From NCBI GenBank assembly GCA_002424495.1, contig DIKH01000397.1:54222-106307 (forward strand): a stretch of 52,086 nucleotides of DNA, in the 5' to 3' direction. A program made the position numbers and the translations under genes. A model generated the notes under the pieces. It was not told where the DNA came from and did no database searches. It saw only the letters and a program-made list of their open reading frames with translations. The stretch is from Desulfobacteraceae bacterium UBA5623 (GTDB lineage: Bacteria > Desulfobacterota > DSM-4660 > Desulfatiglandales > Desulfatiglandaceae). Positions 50,415 through 52,086 of this stretch are shown here, piece by piece; position 1 is the first letter of the stretch, and every line of letters begins with the position of its first letter.

Positions 50415-51984
50415 TAATGTCTCCTTTACTGCCTAATGTATCAGACGATGGTTTAAGAGGGAGACTGATTTCAAACGTTGTGCCTTTGCCTTCCTTTGAA
50501 TTTACATATACAGAGCCACCGTGCTCCTTGATTATGCCATATGCGACGGAAAGACCAAGGCCGACACCCTTTCCCTTCTTCTTTGTAGTGAAAAATGGTT
50601 CAAAAAGTTTGGAAAAGTTTGCCTTTGGTATACCGGCGCCGGAATCCTTGAACCGGACCTTGATCTTTCTATCCGCTTCAGAGTAACTGGTCTCAAGCCT
50701 TAGGACACCGCCCTGCGTAGCGGCCAATGCCTCCGCGGCGTTTGACAGGAGATTCATGAATACCTGCTGAAGCTGGTCCTCTGATCCTACTATTTCGGGA
50801 AGATCAGGGCTTAATTTTTCATGGATCTTTACGCCGTTGATTTTGAGGAGGTTGGAATTCAACAGTAGTGTTTTTTCAATCAATCTGTTGATGTTCACAT
50901 CCTTCAACTCAAGTTTGGTCTGTCTGGAGAACACCAGAAGGTTTGAGACAATCCGGCTGATTCTTCTTGTTTCCGTCTCCATAAGGTCAAGGAACTGAGT
51001 TATCTGTTCAATCTGTTTTTGCCCTATGGAATCTTCCCTTATAATCCGTTTGATCAGCATGGTAAGGTTAAGTATGCCTGCGATCGGGTTGTTTATTTCG
51101 TGTACTACTGAGGCGGAGAGTTTCCCCAGGGATGCCATCTTGTCCTGATGAAGAAGTTTATCATGAGTTTCTTTCAGTTGCTGAGTCCGTTGCTCCACCA
51201 TCATTTCAAGACGACGGGTGATTTCTTCTTCTTCTCTCTTGCGTTCGGTAACATCCCTGCTTATCTCGATAAATTTTGAGATCTTCCCGTCTCTCTCCCA
51301 TATGGGAAAGATGGTCAGCTCCCCATATTGTATCTCGCCTTTGTGGTTAAGGCGTGTCAAAACAGCCTGATGTGGCTTCTTGTTCTGAACCACCTTTTCA
51401 AGCGGGCATACCATATGACAATTGCTGCTTTTTCTGGTGGCTCTTTGAAAGACCTCATAGCACTTGTGACCGGCCACATCCTCTCTCAAGTAATTCATCT
51501 GCTTCAGGAATGATGCATTTACGTCTACAATCTCTTTTTCAGGAGTGATCACCAGGATGAAATCCTGTATCCCGTCAAGAATCGTCTCCATTTCCTCATT
51601 GCGCTCTCTGAGCTTGCGCTCTTCAAGACGAATGGCCATCCAGAATAACTCGAAGGCCTCATATGACAGGACGCGGATATGTGGTGGTTTGGATTTCAGA
51701 ATGTCGGCCAGAACATCACGGTCGGGGGTAAGGATTATAATCAGGTTTATATCGTATATTGGGTTATAAAGCTCAAGATGGTTATCAAAGGTAAGCAACC
51801 CAAATTTCCTGCCAAGCACAATACCGGGGCTGTCCAAATCTGAATCAACCACAGCCTTGAAACGGGCCTTTAGGCCCTTCATCTCCTTCATGTACTCAGT
51901 GGATGTTTTTTCCAGGATTTCTATGCAGTAATCACCGCCGCCAACCAGGGCGATGTTTGTGAATGAAGGGGGCTTGGCAGGCAT
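50407..51984 (-). CDS. PAS histidine kinase with Rossmann-like N-terminal domain
   Basis: The 525-residue protein opens with a dinucleotide-binding-like domain (TNIALVGGGDYCIEILEKTS, then NLIIILTPDRDVLADILKSK), then a PAS region (about 140-250, with VNASFLKQMNYLREDVAGH), a coiled coil, a HisKA region (LGKLSASVVHEINNPIAGI) and a HATPase domain (NLLSNAAEAL, DSGAGIPKANFSKLFEP, GVGLGLSVAYG). There are no membrane segments. The N-terminal domain resembles that of the kinase at 41393-43372, which suggests that both sense a similar ligand. GGAG lies before ATG 51984. The partner regulator overlaps it by 8 bp. The remaining 102 bp to the window end contain no clear promoter. Confidence 0.9.
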   Translation of the reverse strand: MPAKPPSFTNIALVGGGDYCIEILEKTSTEYMKEMKGLKARFKAVVDSDLDSPGIVLGRKFGLLTFDNHLELYNPIYDINLIIILTPDRDVLADILKSKPPHIRVLSYEAFELFWMAIRLEERKLRERNEEMETILDGIQDFILVITPEKEIVDVNASFLKQMNYLREDVAGHKCYEVFQRATRKSSNCHMVCPLEKVVQNKKPHQAVLTRLNHKGEIQYGELTIFPIWERDGKISKFIEISRDVTERKREEEEITRRLEMMVEQRTQQLKETHDKLLHQDKMASLGKLSASVVHEINNPIAGILNLTMLIKRIIREDSIGQKQIEQITQFLDLMETETRRISRIVSNLLVFSRQTKLELKDVNINRLIEKTLLLNSNLLKINGVKIHEKLSPDLPEIVGSEDQLQQVFMNLLSNAAEALAATQGGVLRLETSYSEADRKIKVRFKDSGAGIPKANFSKLFEPFFTTKKKGKGVGLGLSVAYGIIKEHGGSVYVNSKEGKGTTFEISLPLKPSSDTLGSKGDING

Positions 51985-52086
51985 CAATGACTCCGTGGAA
52001 AAAGTGGGCTTAAGAGATTTTTAATGCGGAAATATTTTGGCCTTTATCAATCAGTCTTCAGTCTAACTAGTGCCCATCCAGAAATG

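Noticed and set aside
1..52086. CRISPR arrays, IS elements, tRNA or rRNA genes
   Set aside because: No regular spaced repeats, no transposase text and no tRNA-like arms were noticed on either strand; this was a by-eye search and small RNAs could be missed.

Overview
The window looks like part of the chromosome of an anaerobic, probably sulfate-reducing member of the Desulfobacterota (old Deltaproteobacteria). The grounds are selenocysteine-containing HdrA and MvhD next to methylenetetrahydrofolate reductase genes, an octaheme cytochrome c, Cys-rich GcvH-like proteins, and several sigma-54 activators paired with PAS histidine kinases. No rRNA, tRNA, CRISPR array, integrase or transposase was found.

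Layout. 1-3442 (minus): a PAS/sigma-54 activator, an octaheme cytochrome and the start of an aminopeptidase P gene form an operon. 3443-3946 is a dense regulatory region. 3947-7946: a DUF255 thioredoxin-fold protein, a UMF1-type MFS transporter and a small conserved protein. 8377-10487: two tandem GcvH-like genes behind a good sigma-54 promoter. 10713-31238 (minus): a complete type 1 BREX phage-defence operon (brxA, brxB, brxC, pglX, pglZ, brxL), with a complete qatABCD defence module between brxC and pglX and two AlbA_2/HATPase genes between pglX and pglZ. 31849-40806 (plus): hdrA-mvhD-hdrA-mvhD-metV-metF. Each hdrA and mvhD gene has one in-frame UGA that reads as selenocysteine; a standard gene caller would break all four. 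41137-46218: a small gene and a three-gene two-component system. 46260-48321: a small membrane protein and an M3-like metallopeptidase. 48484-51984 (minus): an archaemetzincin and a second two-component pair.

How it fits together. The redox genes point to the methyl branch of the Wood-Ljungdahl pathway. MetVF would exchange electrons with two large HdrA flavoproteins, while the MvhD subunits connect to a hydrogenase or other electron donor encoded elsewhere. The BREX-Qat block appears to be an insertion. It lies between the second GcvH-like gene and hdrA, and the last 137 bp of that GcvH-like gene are repeated at the far side of the block (91% identical, with 81 bp perfectly identical). The brx operon has a sigma-70 promoter with a double-palindrome operator at its start, and qatA has its own possible promoter/operator, so the two defence systems may be controlled separately.

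The most notable observations are the four selenocysteine codons, including complementary Cys/Sec swaps at aligned positions of the two MvhD proteins; the nested BREX-Qat island with its direct-repeat borders; and the paired histidine kinases with Rossmann-like sensor domains. All calls come from reading the sequence by eye and from knowledge of the families. No database search or structure prediction was run.
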